Shown here: piece after piece, positions 33,816 to 51,179 of the stretch
Numbering within the stretch: position 1 is the first letter of the stretch
How the letters are laid out: every line of letters starts with the position of its first letter
NCBI GenBank assembly: GCA_028826165.1
Contig: JAPDFW010000033.1
Coordinates: 1-64,000 of the forward strand
Origin: Anaeramoeba ignava
Taxonomy: Eukaryota; Metamonada; Anaeramoebidae
DNA length: 64,000 bases
Direction of reading: 5' to 3'
Position numbers and translations under genes: made by a program
The notes under the pieces: generated by a model
The model's input: the letters and a program-made list of their open reading frames with translations, nothing else
Database searches by the model: none
Told to the model about the DNA's origin: nothing

Positions 33816-36125
33816 ATGTCAAATAAAGAAAAGAAAAAAAATAAAGAAGAAATAATAACATTATCAGGAAATGTTGTAGAAGAAGTACTTAAAGCGAATA
33901 TGAATATAACACTTAAAAACCAAGCGCTTTTTGATATTCTACAACAAACAGAAAAGAAAACGCCAACAAATGACTTTCTCATTAAGGAAGCAATTTATTC
34001 AGGCAAAACAATGAAGAAAAAAGTTCATTTTGAATGCACTTATGAAATTGAAGTGCTTGCCAAAGAAAAATGGGTTTCTTGTGCGCTTCAATTGGCAAAT
34101 GTTCAGCTAGAAGACGTGCAAATTGAAGAACACGAAGAGAAAAATGATTTGCAAAGTTATATTGGAATACAAGGAAATTATTATTGTTTGATCACGAATC
34201 GAGCCGGAAAACATGTTGTGAAAATGAAGTTCTACACAAAGTATCGGACAGAAAAAAAAAACGCAGTTGGAATATGGATTCCAAATGGATTTGTGAACAA
34301 AGTGAAATTTTGTGTTGTGAATAAAGATGTGCAAATCAATGTCATTTCGGGATTTGATTGTTTGATCAGCCGGAAAAATGAAAACACGATTTTGACGTGT
34401 AAATTAGGGAGTGTTGGGGAGCTCAGCGTTTCGTGGACGGAGAAAGACGAGGAAGCGCTGCGGAAACAGAAAGAGGAGCAAGAGAGGGCTGCGAAGGACA
34501 AGCTGAAACCGAAACAAAAATTGATTGTCAATTGTGAGCAATTTAATTTCCATTCAATTGGAGAAGGATATGTTCAAAGTGACTGCACTTTTCGGTATCA
34601 AATTCTACACGGAACGAAGTCGCGATTTGACATCTTGGTTCCGTACAATGTGAAGGTATTGAATGTGGAAGGCCGATCGCTGAAGAAATGGAAGATAATT
34701 GAGCGAAAAATACGGAAAATGGACGAGACGCAAGAGAATGTGGTTCTTGACATGAAGAAGGACGAGGACGACAGCGACACAGAGACAGACACAGTAACAA
34801 CGACGACATCGACTGTCTCGCACACACCTAGCGCGGAATCTGCGATGAAAAAGATACGGGTTTGGCTTGAAATGGGGGTTGAAAACGATTACGAACTGAA
34901 TTTCGAGACGGAACTTGAGATGAAATCAACAAGTGCGGAAGTTGCAATCCCTGTTTTCAAGAACTACAAGATCGACAGGGACAAAGGCTGGGTCGGAATT
35001 GCAGGGCGGACCAATGTTGAGATCAACGAGGGTGCGCTAGGCAGCCTTGCGAAAATTGATGTCAAAGAATTGCCTTATGAAGTGACAAGTAAATCAACCG
35101 ATGACAAGCTGCTACTGTCATACAAGTTCCTTTTCCCCATTTACACACTGCGGCTCAATGTCGTAAAACACTCTGACATTGACGTTCTTATCGCCACAAT
35201 TGAACATGCACACATGCGTTTGACATATTCAGGATCGTCAATTATGTACAAGTGCATTCTCAATGTCAAAAACACTCAAAAACAATTTCTGCGCATGTTT
35301 GTCAATGACCCAAATTTCGAGCTTTGGTCGACAGTTGTTTCGGGAAGAGCAACAAAGCCGTCAAGAGACAAACAGAACTTTATTCTTGTCCCACTGGAAA
35401 AAAGAAGTGCCAATGACAGCATGTTCAAAGTTGAAGTTGTCTATGTAATCAACACAAAAACAATGAAAGGACGCAACCGTTTGAAGTTGCATTTCCCCAA
35501 ATTTGATCTTCCGATCAACAATTTCGAAGTGTCTTTATATCTTCCAGGAAATTTCCGTTATAGTGAATTTTGGGGGACTTTAAAAGAGGATGAAATGGTG
35601 CCTTTTGAGGTCACATTGAACGAATTTTCAAATGAAGAAACCGAACTGTTTGATGAGCCTTTTGAACAAGTAACGAACTATCCGATGCAAGAAAGACACC
35701 GAGTAAGAACTTCTCGAAGAATGCCACAACAAGTGATGCCGCAGCAACAAATGCTCTCCAATGTTGCGCGAAGACCTCCAAGAATGGTCCAGCAGCAAAT
35801 GCAAGTTTCTTTTGATTCGTTGGATGCTTTTGATTCGTTCGACTTGGGCGGTCTTCCTCCCCCAGATGCAATCTCGATTAAAAATGCTTCAAGCAGAGGT
35901 GTTGACCCCATTATTGTTGGAGACGTTATTGTCGGTTCTCTTTTCCGTTTCCATAAATTATTGATTTCCCCTCAAGATCCTGTTGACCATCTTTCTGTTG
36001 TTTATTCAGAGATCTCAAAAGGTTTTTTTGATAAGCGTAGGACTTCTGTTTTACCCACTTTTTTTGCTCGTTTTTTGATGTTTTTGACTATTATTGGGTT
36101 TTTGATTTTCTTGATCAAATTTTGA
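33816..36125 (+). CDS. Unrecognised 769-residue tail-anchored protein
   Basis: This is a single exon with no signal peptide. The body is beta-rich: repeated segments of alternating hydrophobic residues suggest stacked beta-sandwich domains (about 60-215, 235-300, 345-600). They are separated by a charged helix (EEALRKQKEEQERAAKDK, about 211-228) and an acidic Ser/Thr linker (DDSDTETDTVTTTTSTVS, about 321-338). A Met/Gln/Arg-rich disordered stretch (about 620-680, with PQQVMPQQQM) precedes the end. The final 20 or so residues (FFARFLMFLTIIGFLIFLIKF) form one membrane helix at the very C-terminus, which predicts a cytosolic protein anchored by its tail. Codon use is less AT-biased than in neighbours, suggesting high expression. 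I do not recognise the family. Confidence 0.7.
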   Translation: MSNKEKKKNKEEIITLSGNVVEEVLKANMNITLKNQALFDILQQTEKKTPTNDFLIKEAIYSGKTMKKKVHFECTYEIEVLAKEKWVSCALQLANVQLEDVQIEEHEEKNDLQSYIGIQGNYYCLITNRAGKHVVKMKFYTKYRTEKKNAVGIWIPNGFVNKVKFCVVNKDVQINVISGFDCLISRKNENTILTCKLGSVGELSVSWTEKDEEALRKQKEEQERAAKDKLKPKQKLIVNCEQFNFHSIGEGYVQSDCTFRYQILHGTKSRFDILVPYNVKVLNVEGRSLKKWKIIERKIRKMDETQENVVLDMKKDEDDSDTETDTVTTTTSTVSHTPSAESAMKKIRVWLEMGVENDYELNFETELEMKSTSAEVAIPVFKNYKIDRDKGWVGIAGRTNVEINEGALGSLAKIDVKELPYEVTSKSTDDKLLLSYKFLFPIYTLRLNVVKHSDIDVLIATIEHAHMRLTYSGSSIMYKCILNVKNTQKQFLRMFVNDPNFELWSTVVSGRATKPSRDKQNFILVPLEKRSANDSMFKVEVVYVINTKTMKGRNRLKLHFPKFDLPINNFEVSLYLPGNFRYSEFWGTLKEDEMVPFEVTLNEFSNEETELFDEPFEQVTNYPMQERHRVRTSRRMPQQVMPQQQMLSNVARRPPRMVQQQMQVSFDSLDAFDSFDLGGLPPPDAISIKNASSRGVDPIIVGDVIVGSLFRFHKLLISPQDPVDHLSVVYSEISKGFFDKRRTSVLPTFFARFLMFLTIIGFLIFLIKF

Positions 36126-36239
36126 ATTTTTCTTTTTTCTTTTTTCTATTTTCAAAAACGAATAAAACAAAATTCACAAAAGCGAAAAAAAAAAAGAAGA
36201 AGAAGAAATTTATTTTTTTTCATTTTTTTCTTTTCAAAA

Positions 36240-36485
36240 TTTATAAAAAAGATTTATTTATAGAAAAGATTTATTTATAGAAATGATTTATTTATAGAAA
36301 TGATTTATTTATAAAAATAATTTATTTATAGAAATGATTTATAAAAAAGATTTATTTATAAAAAAGATTTATTTATAGAAATGATTTATTTATAAAAAAG
36401 ATTTATTTATAGAAGTAATTTATTTATAGAAATGATTTATTTATAGAAAAGATTTATTTATAGAAAGATTTATTTATAAAAAAGA
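36240..36485. repeat. GATTTATTTATAGAAAT tandem repeat
   Basis: About 14 copies of a 12-18 base unit GATTTATTTATAGAAA(T), with variants TATAAAAAA, lie just after the tail-anchored gene. No coding potential. Confidence 0.85.
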
Positions 36486-36689
36486 TTGTGTGGTAATTTT
36501 AAATACAATTTAAAAAATAAACTAATTAAAAAAAAATTTTTTTTTCTTTATTTTTTTTAACAGGAATTCTTTTAATTTTTAAATGATAAATTGAAGGAAT
36601 TATTAAAATTTATTTTAAAATTTCTTTATTGAAAAGTAATTTAGCAGTTTTTAATTAAGAGAGAGTTGAGATTGTACTTTTCCTTTTAA

Positions 36690-37700
36690 TCTGAAATGGA
36701 AATATTTCTTTTATTTTTTCTTTTATTTTCTTTGATATTAAATACTTCCAAAATGATTATCACATATTGATTTCCTTTTAATCCAGAAATGAAGATATTT
36801 ATTTTATTTTTGATATTAAATATTTCCGAAATGGTGGTCACATTCTGACTTTCCTTTTAATTCAAAAGGATATTTATTTCTTCTTGATATTAAATATTTC
36901 CAAAATGCCTATCGCATGCAGACTTTCCTTTTAATTTAAAAGGATATTTCTTTTATTTTTGATATTAAATATTTCCAAAAATGGTGGTCACATTCTGACT
37001 TTCCTTTTAATTTAAAAGGATATTTATTTCTTCTTGATATTAAATATTTCCAAAATGGGCGTCGCAGAGACTTTTCCTTTTAATCCAGAAATGAAGATAT
37101 TCATTTTATTTTTGATATTAAATATTTCCAAAGTGAGCGTCGCAGAGATTTTCCTTTTAATTCCGAAATAATAATATTTATTTTATTTTTGATATTAAAT
37201 ATTTCCGAAATGGTGGTCACATTCTGACTTTCCTTTTAATTTAAAAGGATATTTATTTTATTTTTGATATTAAATATTTCCAAAGTGAGCGTCTCAGAGA
37301 TTTTCCCTTTTAATCCAGAAATAAAGATATTCATTTTATTTTTGATATTAAATATTTCCGAAAATGGTGGTCACATTCTGACTTTCCTTTTAATTCAAAA
37401 GGATATTTATTTCTTCTTGATATTAAATATTTCCAAAATGGGCGTCGCAGAGACTTTTCCTTTTAATTCAGAAATGAAGATATTCATTTTATTTTTGATA
37501 TTAAATATTTCCAAAGTGAGCGTCTCAGAGATTTTCCCTTTTAATTCCGAAATAATAATATTTATTTTATTTTTGATATTAAATATTTCCGAAATGGTGG
37601 TCACATTCTGACTTTCCTTTTAATTCAAAAGGATATTTATTTTTGATATTAAATATTTCCAAAATGGGCGTCGCAGAGACTTTTCCTTTTAATCCAGAAT
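36690..37700. repeat. Satellite array A, about 75-85 base unit
   Basis: About 12-13 head-to-tail units. Each has a constant core GATATTAAATATTTCCAAAATG, then one of two variable boxes, then TTTCCTTTTAAT, then a variable tail. Box type 1 is GTGGTCACATTCTGAC with an AATTCAAAAGGATATTTAT tail. Box type 2 is GGCGTCGCAGAGAC (or AGCGTCTCAGAGAT) with an AATCCAGAAATGAAGATAT tail. The GC-rich boxes stand out from the AT-rich surroundings. The frame 37264-37611 is a by-product of the repeat. Confidence 0.88.
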
Positions 37701-37859
37701 TAATAGAAATATTTTTTTTTTCAAATAATATAAATAAAGAAAATTGAAAAAAATCAAAAATTTATTTCTTTTCTTATTCAAAAATCAAAATCAAAACAAA
37801 TTACAATTTCATTCTTGTTTTCCTTTATTAAAATTAAATAAAAGTATAATTTAATTCTT

Positions 37860-39090
37860 GATTTTATAATAAATATTTCCAAAGTGACTATAACAGATAA
37901 ATTTACTAAATTAAATAAAATAAAAGTTATTAATTTAATTAATAATTTACTTTATAATTTAATTTACTAATTAAATCAAATAAATTTATTTTTTGTAAAT
38001 GTTTTCCTTGTAATAAATTCTGTTTAAAATTTTAAATCTTTTCTTGATAACTTTTATTAATTGATTCAATAATAAATATTTCCAAAATGATTATCACAAA
38101 TAAATTTACTAAATTAAATAAAATAAAAGTTAATAATTTAATTTATAATTTACTTTAAAATTTAATTTACTTATTTAAATAAATTATGTTTAAAATTTTA
38201 AATCTTTTTTTGATAACTTTTATTAATTGATTCAATAATAAATATTTCCAAAATGATTATCAAAAATAAATTTACTAAATTAAATAAAATAAAAGTTATT
38301 AATTTACTTTATAATTTAATTTAAAATTTAATTTACTTATTTAAATAAATTCTGTTCAAAATTATAAATCTTTTCTTTATAACTTTTATTAATTGATTTA
38401 ATAGTAAATATTTCCAAAATGATTATCACAAATAAATTTACTAAACTAAATAAAATAAAAGTTATTAATTTAATTAATAATTTGATTTATAATTTAATTT
38501 ACTTATTTAAATAAATTCTGTTTAAAATTTTAAATCTTTTCTTTATAACTTTTATTAATTGATTTAATAGTAAATATTTCCAAAATGATTATCACAAATA
38601 AATTTACTAAACTAAATAAAATAAAAGTTATTAATTTAATTAATAATTTGATTTATAATTTAATTTACTTATTTAAATAAATTCTGTTTAAAATTTTAAA
38701 TCTTTTCTTGATAGGTTTTATTAATTAATTTAATAGTAAATATTTCCAAAATGATTATCACAGATAAATTTACTAAATTAAATAAAATAAAAGTTATTAA
38801 TTTAATTTATAATTTAAATAATAATTTAATTTACTTATTTAAATAAATTCTGTTTAAAATTATAAATCTTTTCTTTATAACTTTTATTAATTAATTTAAT
38901 AATAAATATTTCCAAAATGATTATTACAGATAAATTTACTAAATTAAAATAAATAAAAGTTATTAATTTAATTAATAATTTAATTAATAATTTAATTTAC
39001 TTATTTAAATAAATTCTGTTTAAAATTATAAATCTTTTCTGTATAACTTTTATTAATTAATTCAATAATAAATATTTCCAAAATGATTAT
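37860..39090. repeat. Satellite array B, about 165-base unit
   Basis: Eight units of about 165 bases, each starting with the same AAATATTTCCAAAATGATTATCA core used by array A (positions near 37868, 38074, 38241, 38407, 38573, 38742, 38906, 39070). The core is followed by AAATAAATTTACTAAATTAA and an AT-rich body ending in CTTTTATTAATTGATT. First unit spacing is longer (about 205). No coding potential. Confidence 0.87.
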
Positions 39091-39261
39091 TAAAAATAAA
39101 TTTAAAAAAAAAAATGAAAAAAAATAAAATTTGTTTTTTGAAGAATTTCAATTAAACGAGTTTCAAAAAAAAAAATCAAATCAAATCAAATCAAATCAAA
39201 TTAGAAATTTCGGAAAAAAAAAGAAAAGAAAAAAGAAGGAAAAAGAAGGAAAAAGAGACAG

Positions 39262-47106
<7,845 letters not shown>

Positions 47107-49097
47107 TGTTTTTTTTGTTGTTGTTTCTAAATTTTAAAAAAAAATTTTATTTTGAATTAAATCAATAAAAGAAAAAAAGAATAAAGTTGGATTTTAAAAA
47201 GAGTTTGTTGAAAATGACAAAAAAAAAATGAAAAAAAAAAATTAATAAAAAAAAATTTTTATTTTATTTTTTTTCTTTTGATCATTTAAAATAAAAATAA
47301 AATAAAAATTAATAAACAAAAAAATTTTTTTTCTTTTTTATTTTTTTAATTAAAAAAATTTTGCTTTTTTTCTTTTTTTCTTTTATTTAATTAATTTTTT
47401 TTTAATTATGAGGTTAATTTGACTATTTTTGGAAAGTTCAATTTTTTTCTTTTTATTTATTTTAATTTAATTTAAAAAATAATTTTGTAAACAAGATCTA
47501 TTTTAAAAAATTATCCAAAAAAATTTTCCCATTTTTAATAAATTTCTTATCAATTTTAAACAATAATTTTAATTAGAAAATATTAAATTAAAAAAGAAAT
47601 TATTAATCAAATAAAAACAATAAATTATTAACTAAATGAAAAGAGGAATTGATTATTTGAATCAATTAATCAATCAAATATCAAAAATGGAAATAGATTT
47701 AATTTAATATTTAATTTGGAAATTAATTTAAAAATATAATTTAATATTTATTTCAATTATTAAAATAATAATTTATTGTTTTAAATTTAAATATTTTATT
47801 ATTTAAATATTAAACATAAAAATATCAAAAATGAAAATAGATTTAATTTAATATTCAATTTAGAAATTAATTTAAAAATATAATTTAATATTTATTTCAA
47901 TTATTAAAATAATAATTTAATGAATTAAATTTAAATATTTTATTATTTCAAAAATATTAATACATAAAAATATCAAAAATGAGATAAAATAAATTTTAAT
48001 TTAATATTTAGTTTGAAAATTAATTTGAAAATATAATTTATTTATTTAATTACATGTTTTAGATAATAATTTATTGTTTTAAATTTAAATATTTTCTTAT
48101 TTAAATATTAAACACATAAATATCAAAAATTAAGAATAAAAATAGTAATTTAAGCAATGAAAATGTAATTCCAATTTTAATTTAAAAGGAATTAAAATTA
48201 ATTTATTGTTAAAAATTATTAAAATTCAGTTTTTCTCTTTATTAAAATATTTCACTTTTCTTCTTAAATTTTATTAAATTATTGAGTATTATTTTTATAT
48301 TATTTTAAATAAAGAAATATTGATAAAATATATAAAGATATAATTAATTCCAAATTTAATTATTTAATATTCTTTTATTTCAAAATTTGAAATAAATTAA
48401 TTAAAATATTTTATTAATTTTATTTAAATTATTGGTAATAATTTTATATTATTTTAAATAAAGAAATATTGATAAAATATATAAAATATAATTGATCCCA
48501 AATTTAATTATTTAATATTCTTTATTTAAAAATTTGAAATAAATTAATTAAAAATATTTTATTAATTTTATTTAAATTTTTGGTAATTATTTTATATTAT
48601 TTTTGAATAAAGAAATATTGATAAAATATATAAGATATAATTAATTCCAAATTTAATTATTTATTATTCTTTATTCCATTTATTTTTTTTTCATTTTTTT
48701 CTTTTCAAAAAAAAGCAAAAATTTAAAATAAAGTAAATATTTTTTTCCTTAATTTTTAAAACAATAAAAATAAATTTAATAAATAAATAATAATAAAAAT
48801 ATAAAATATAAATGAAATAGAAACAAAATACCTATTAATTACTTATTAATTTATTATTATTTCAATAAATAAAAAAAGGAAAAATAAATTTTAATTTTAA
48901 TTTTAATCAAAAAATTATCAATAAAAAATTATAATTTAAATTTAATTACAAATAAAAATGAAAAGAAAATTATTTTTATTATTAATTTATTATTATTTTC
49001 CAAATATTTATTTTATTTATTCATTTAAAAAAAACTAATTATCCACTTTTATTTTTCTTTTTTATTTTCAAAAATAAAATTATTTACAATAGAAGAA
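47107..49097. other. 2-kb intergenic region, promoter side of two genes
   Basis: It lies between the divergent giant-protein gene and the BTB gene at 49098. There is no supported gene. The first 500 bases are A/T runs. From about 47640 there is a dispersed repeat described separately. The last 350 bases are AT-rich with a TTATTTTTCTTTTTTATTTTC tract before the 49098 start. Confidence 0.65.
47670..48680 (+). repeat. Dispersed repeat copy 1 upstream of a BTB gene
   Basis: First come about three units of roughly 150 bases beginning ATCAAAAATGAAAATAGATTTAATTT. Then there is a unique block AAGCAATGAAAATGTAATTCC...CAGTTTTTCTCTTTATT (about 48120-48250). Then come about three units of roughly 135 bases with AATAAAGAAATATTGATAAAATATATAA. 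The same order and sequence recur at 55190-56045, upstream of the other BTB-family gene. Confidence 0.85.
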
Positions 49098-51106
49098 ATG
49101 AGTGATTCTTCAAATCAAATTGATTCAAATCAAAATGAAAAATCAAAAAAAAAAGTAAAGAAAAAGAACAAAAATCAAAATCAAAAGAAAAATCAAAATC
49201 AAAAATTAGCAAAGAAAGGAAAACCAAATCAAAAAATCAAAAAAAATAAATTAAAATCAAAATCAAAATCAAAATCAAAATCAAAATCAAAATCAAAATC
49301 AAAACAAAATCAAAATCAAAATCAAATTGAAAAAAAACAAAATCAAAAAATTGAAATAGCAGAATTATATCAATTTTCTCCTCAAGAAATGAATAAATTT
49401 TTAATTTGTGAACTTCTTTCAAATTATAAAAAAATGTTTGAAAATGAAGAAAATTGTGATTTTATAATTTATGTTGGAAAAAATAATCAAAAAATTCCTT
49501 GTCACAAATCAATACTTAATTCAAGATCAAAATTTTTTTATGAAAATCATCATGAAAAATCAGAAAATGAAGAATTATATCTTCCAAAATTTGAATATGA
49601 TATTGTTAAACCAATAATTTCATTTCTTTATGATTCAGAATTTAAATTTGAATTAAACAAATTTGAAAAATATTTACAACTTTCAAAACATTTTAAATTA
49701 AAAAGTTTAACAATCAAAATTGAAAATGAAATTTCAGAACAAATTAATGAAACAAATGTTATTGTTATTTATTTCAAAAGTATTTCCATTGAATCAAATT
49801 ATCTTTCCAATATTTGTGAAAAATTTATTAAAGATAATATTGATAAAATTATTGAAGAAAATCAAACAGGAAAAATTAATAACAAACAATTAAATGAAAT
49901 TATTCAAATTATTCAATCAACACCAAAAGAAAACAGAATTGATTTAATTTGGAAATTATCTCAAGATTGGAAGGAGAAATTTGAAAAAAGTAACCAAAAT
50001 TTAATAGATAAAGAGAAATATATTGATCCAATTCAAATTCAAGAACTTAATAATAAAATTCAAGATTTTCATTTAATTATTGATAATATCAAACATGATG
50101 GATACATTTCAAATAATTCAACAACTAAAAATAATCCAATTTTACCTTCAACTCATCAACTCCAATTAATGAATCAAAAAAATAAAGAATTAAATCAAGA
50201 AAATCAAAAAACTTAAAAGAAAAATTAAAAGAAAAACCAAATTAATTCAACAAAAAGATCAAGAAATTAATCAATTTAAACAATCTATTCAACAAAAAGA
50301 TCAAGAAATTAATCAATTTAATCAATCTATTCAACAAAAAGATCAAGAAATTAATCAATTTAAACAATCTATTCAAGAAAAAGATAAAGAAATTAATCAA
50401 TTTAAACAATCTATTCAACAAAAAGATAAAGAAATAAAACAAGAAAATCAAAAAATTAAAAGAAAAATTAAAAGAAAAACCAAATTAATTCAACAAAAAG
50501 ATAAAGAAACTAATCAATTTAAACAATCTATTCAACAAAAAGATCAAAAAATTAATCAATTCAAGCAAATTAATTCAACAAAAAGATAAAGAAACTAATC
50601 AATTTAAACAATCTATTCAACAAAAAGATCAAAAAATTAATCAATTCAAGCAATCAATTCAACAAAAAGATAAAGAAATTAATCAATTTAATCAATCTAT
50701 TCAACAAAAAGATAAAGAAATTAATCAATTTAAACAATCTATTCAACAAAAAGATAAAGAAATTAATCAATTTAATCAATCTATTCAACAAAAAGATAAA
50801 GAAATTAATCAATTTAATCAATCTATTCAACAAAAAGATAAAGAAATTAATCAATTTAAACAATCTATTCAACAAAAAGATAAAGAAATTAATAAATTTA
50901 AACAATCTATTCAACAAAAAGATAAAGAAATTAATAAATTTAAACAATCTATTCAACAAAAAGAAAACAAAATTCAAAAACAAAAAAATAAGATAAAAGA
51001 AATTCGAACAGAATTAGAAATTTTTGAATCAGAAAGAAAAGCATATCATGATTTAGAAAATTTTATAAATCAAATTTCAAATTTAAATGAAAGTAAATTC
51101 TTTTAA
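49098..51106 (+). CDS. BTB-BACK protein with long repetitive coiled coil
   Basis: A Lys/Asn/Gln-rich N-terminus (about 90 residues, with KSKSKS repeats) precedes a BTB domain (CDFIIYVGKNNQKIPCHKSIL, ELYLPKFEYDIVKPIISFLY). A BACK-like helical region follows (NLSNICEKFIKDN-type segment). Then comes a coiled coil of 14-residue repeats (INQFKQSIQQKDKE). As written the frame stops after ENQKT because of one extra C at 50212: the homologous unit at 50451 lacks it. A second shift at about 50565 comes from an out-of-phase join between repeat units. Correcting both gives 668 residues ending NLNESKFF. BTB proteins often act as dimerising adaptors for cullin-3. An alternative model splices from 51092 into the armadillo-repeat exons downstream (see 51180-54883). 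Confidence 0.72.
50222..50970 (+). repeat. 42-base coiled-coil coding repeat
   Basis: About 17 copies of a 42-base unit (GATAAAGAAATTAATCAATT plus TAAACAATCTATTCAACAAAAA) encode two heptads each, K-D-K-E-I-N-Q-F-K-Q-S-I-Q-Q. A longer segment beginning AAAAATTAAAAGAAAAATT occurs twice (about 50213 and 50452), showing a block duplication. Confidence 0.88.
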
Positions 51107-51179
51107 AACAAAAAATTTAAATTTATTATTAATTATTTTGAAAATTAAATTCATTTCAAATCTAAAATTTAAAATCAAA

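Noticed and set aside
34543-34827. Cys/Ser-rich minus-strand frames inside the 33816-36125 gene
   Set aside because: Shadows of the acidic linker codons; no family match and no start signals.
37264-37611. 115-residue frame in satellite array A
   Set aside because: It reads the 75-85 base repeat unit and its mirror frame is open too; not a gene.
47670-48680. Transposon call for the dispersed repeat
   Set aside because: No transposase, terminal inverted repeats or target duplications could be seen; kept as a dispersed repeat only.
50242-50983. Minus-strand frames of repeated FxxLLNRLFKLIN
   Set aside because: Antisense of the 42-base coiled-coil repeat.
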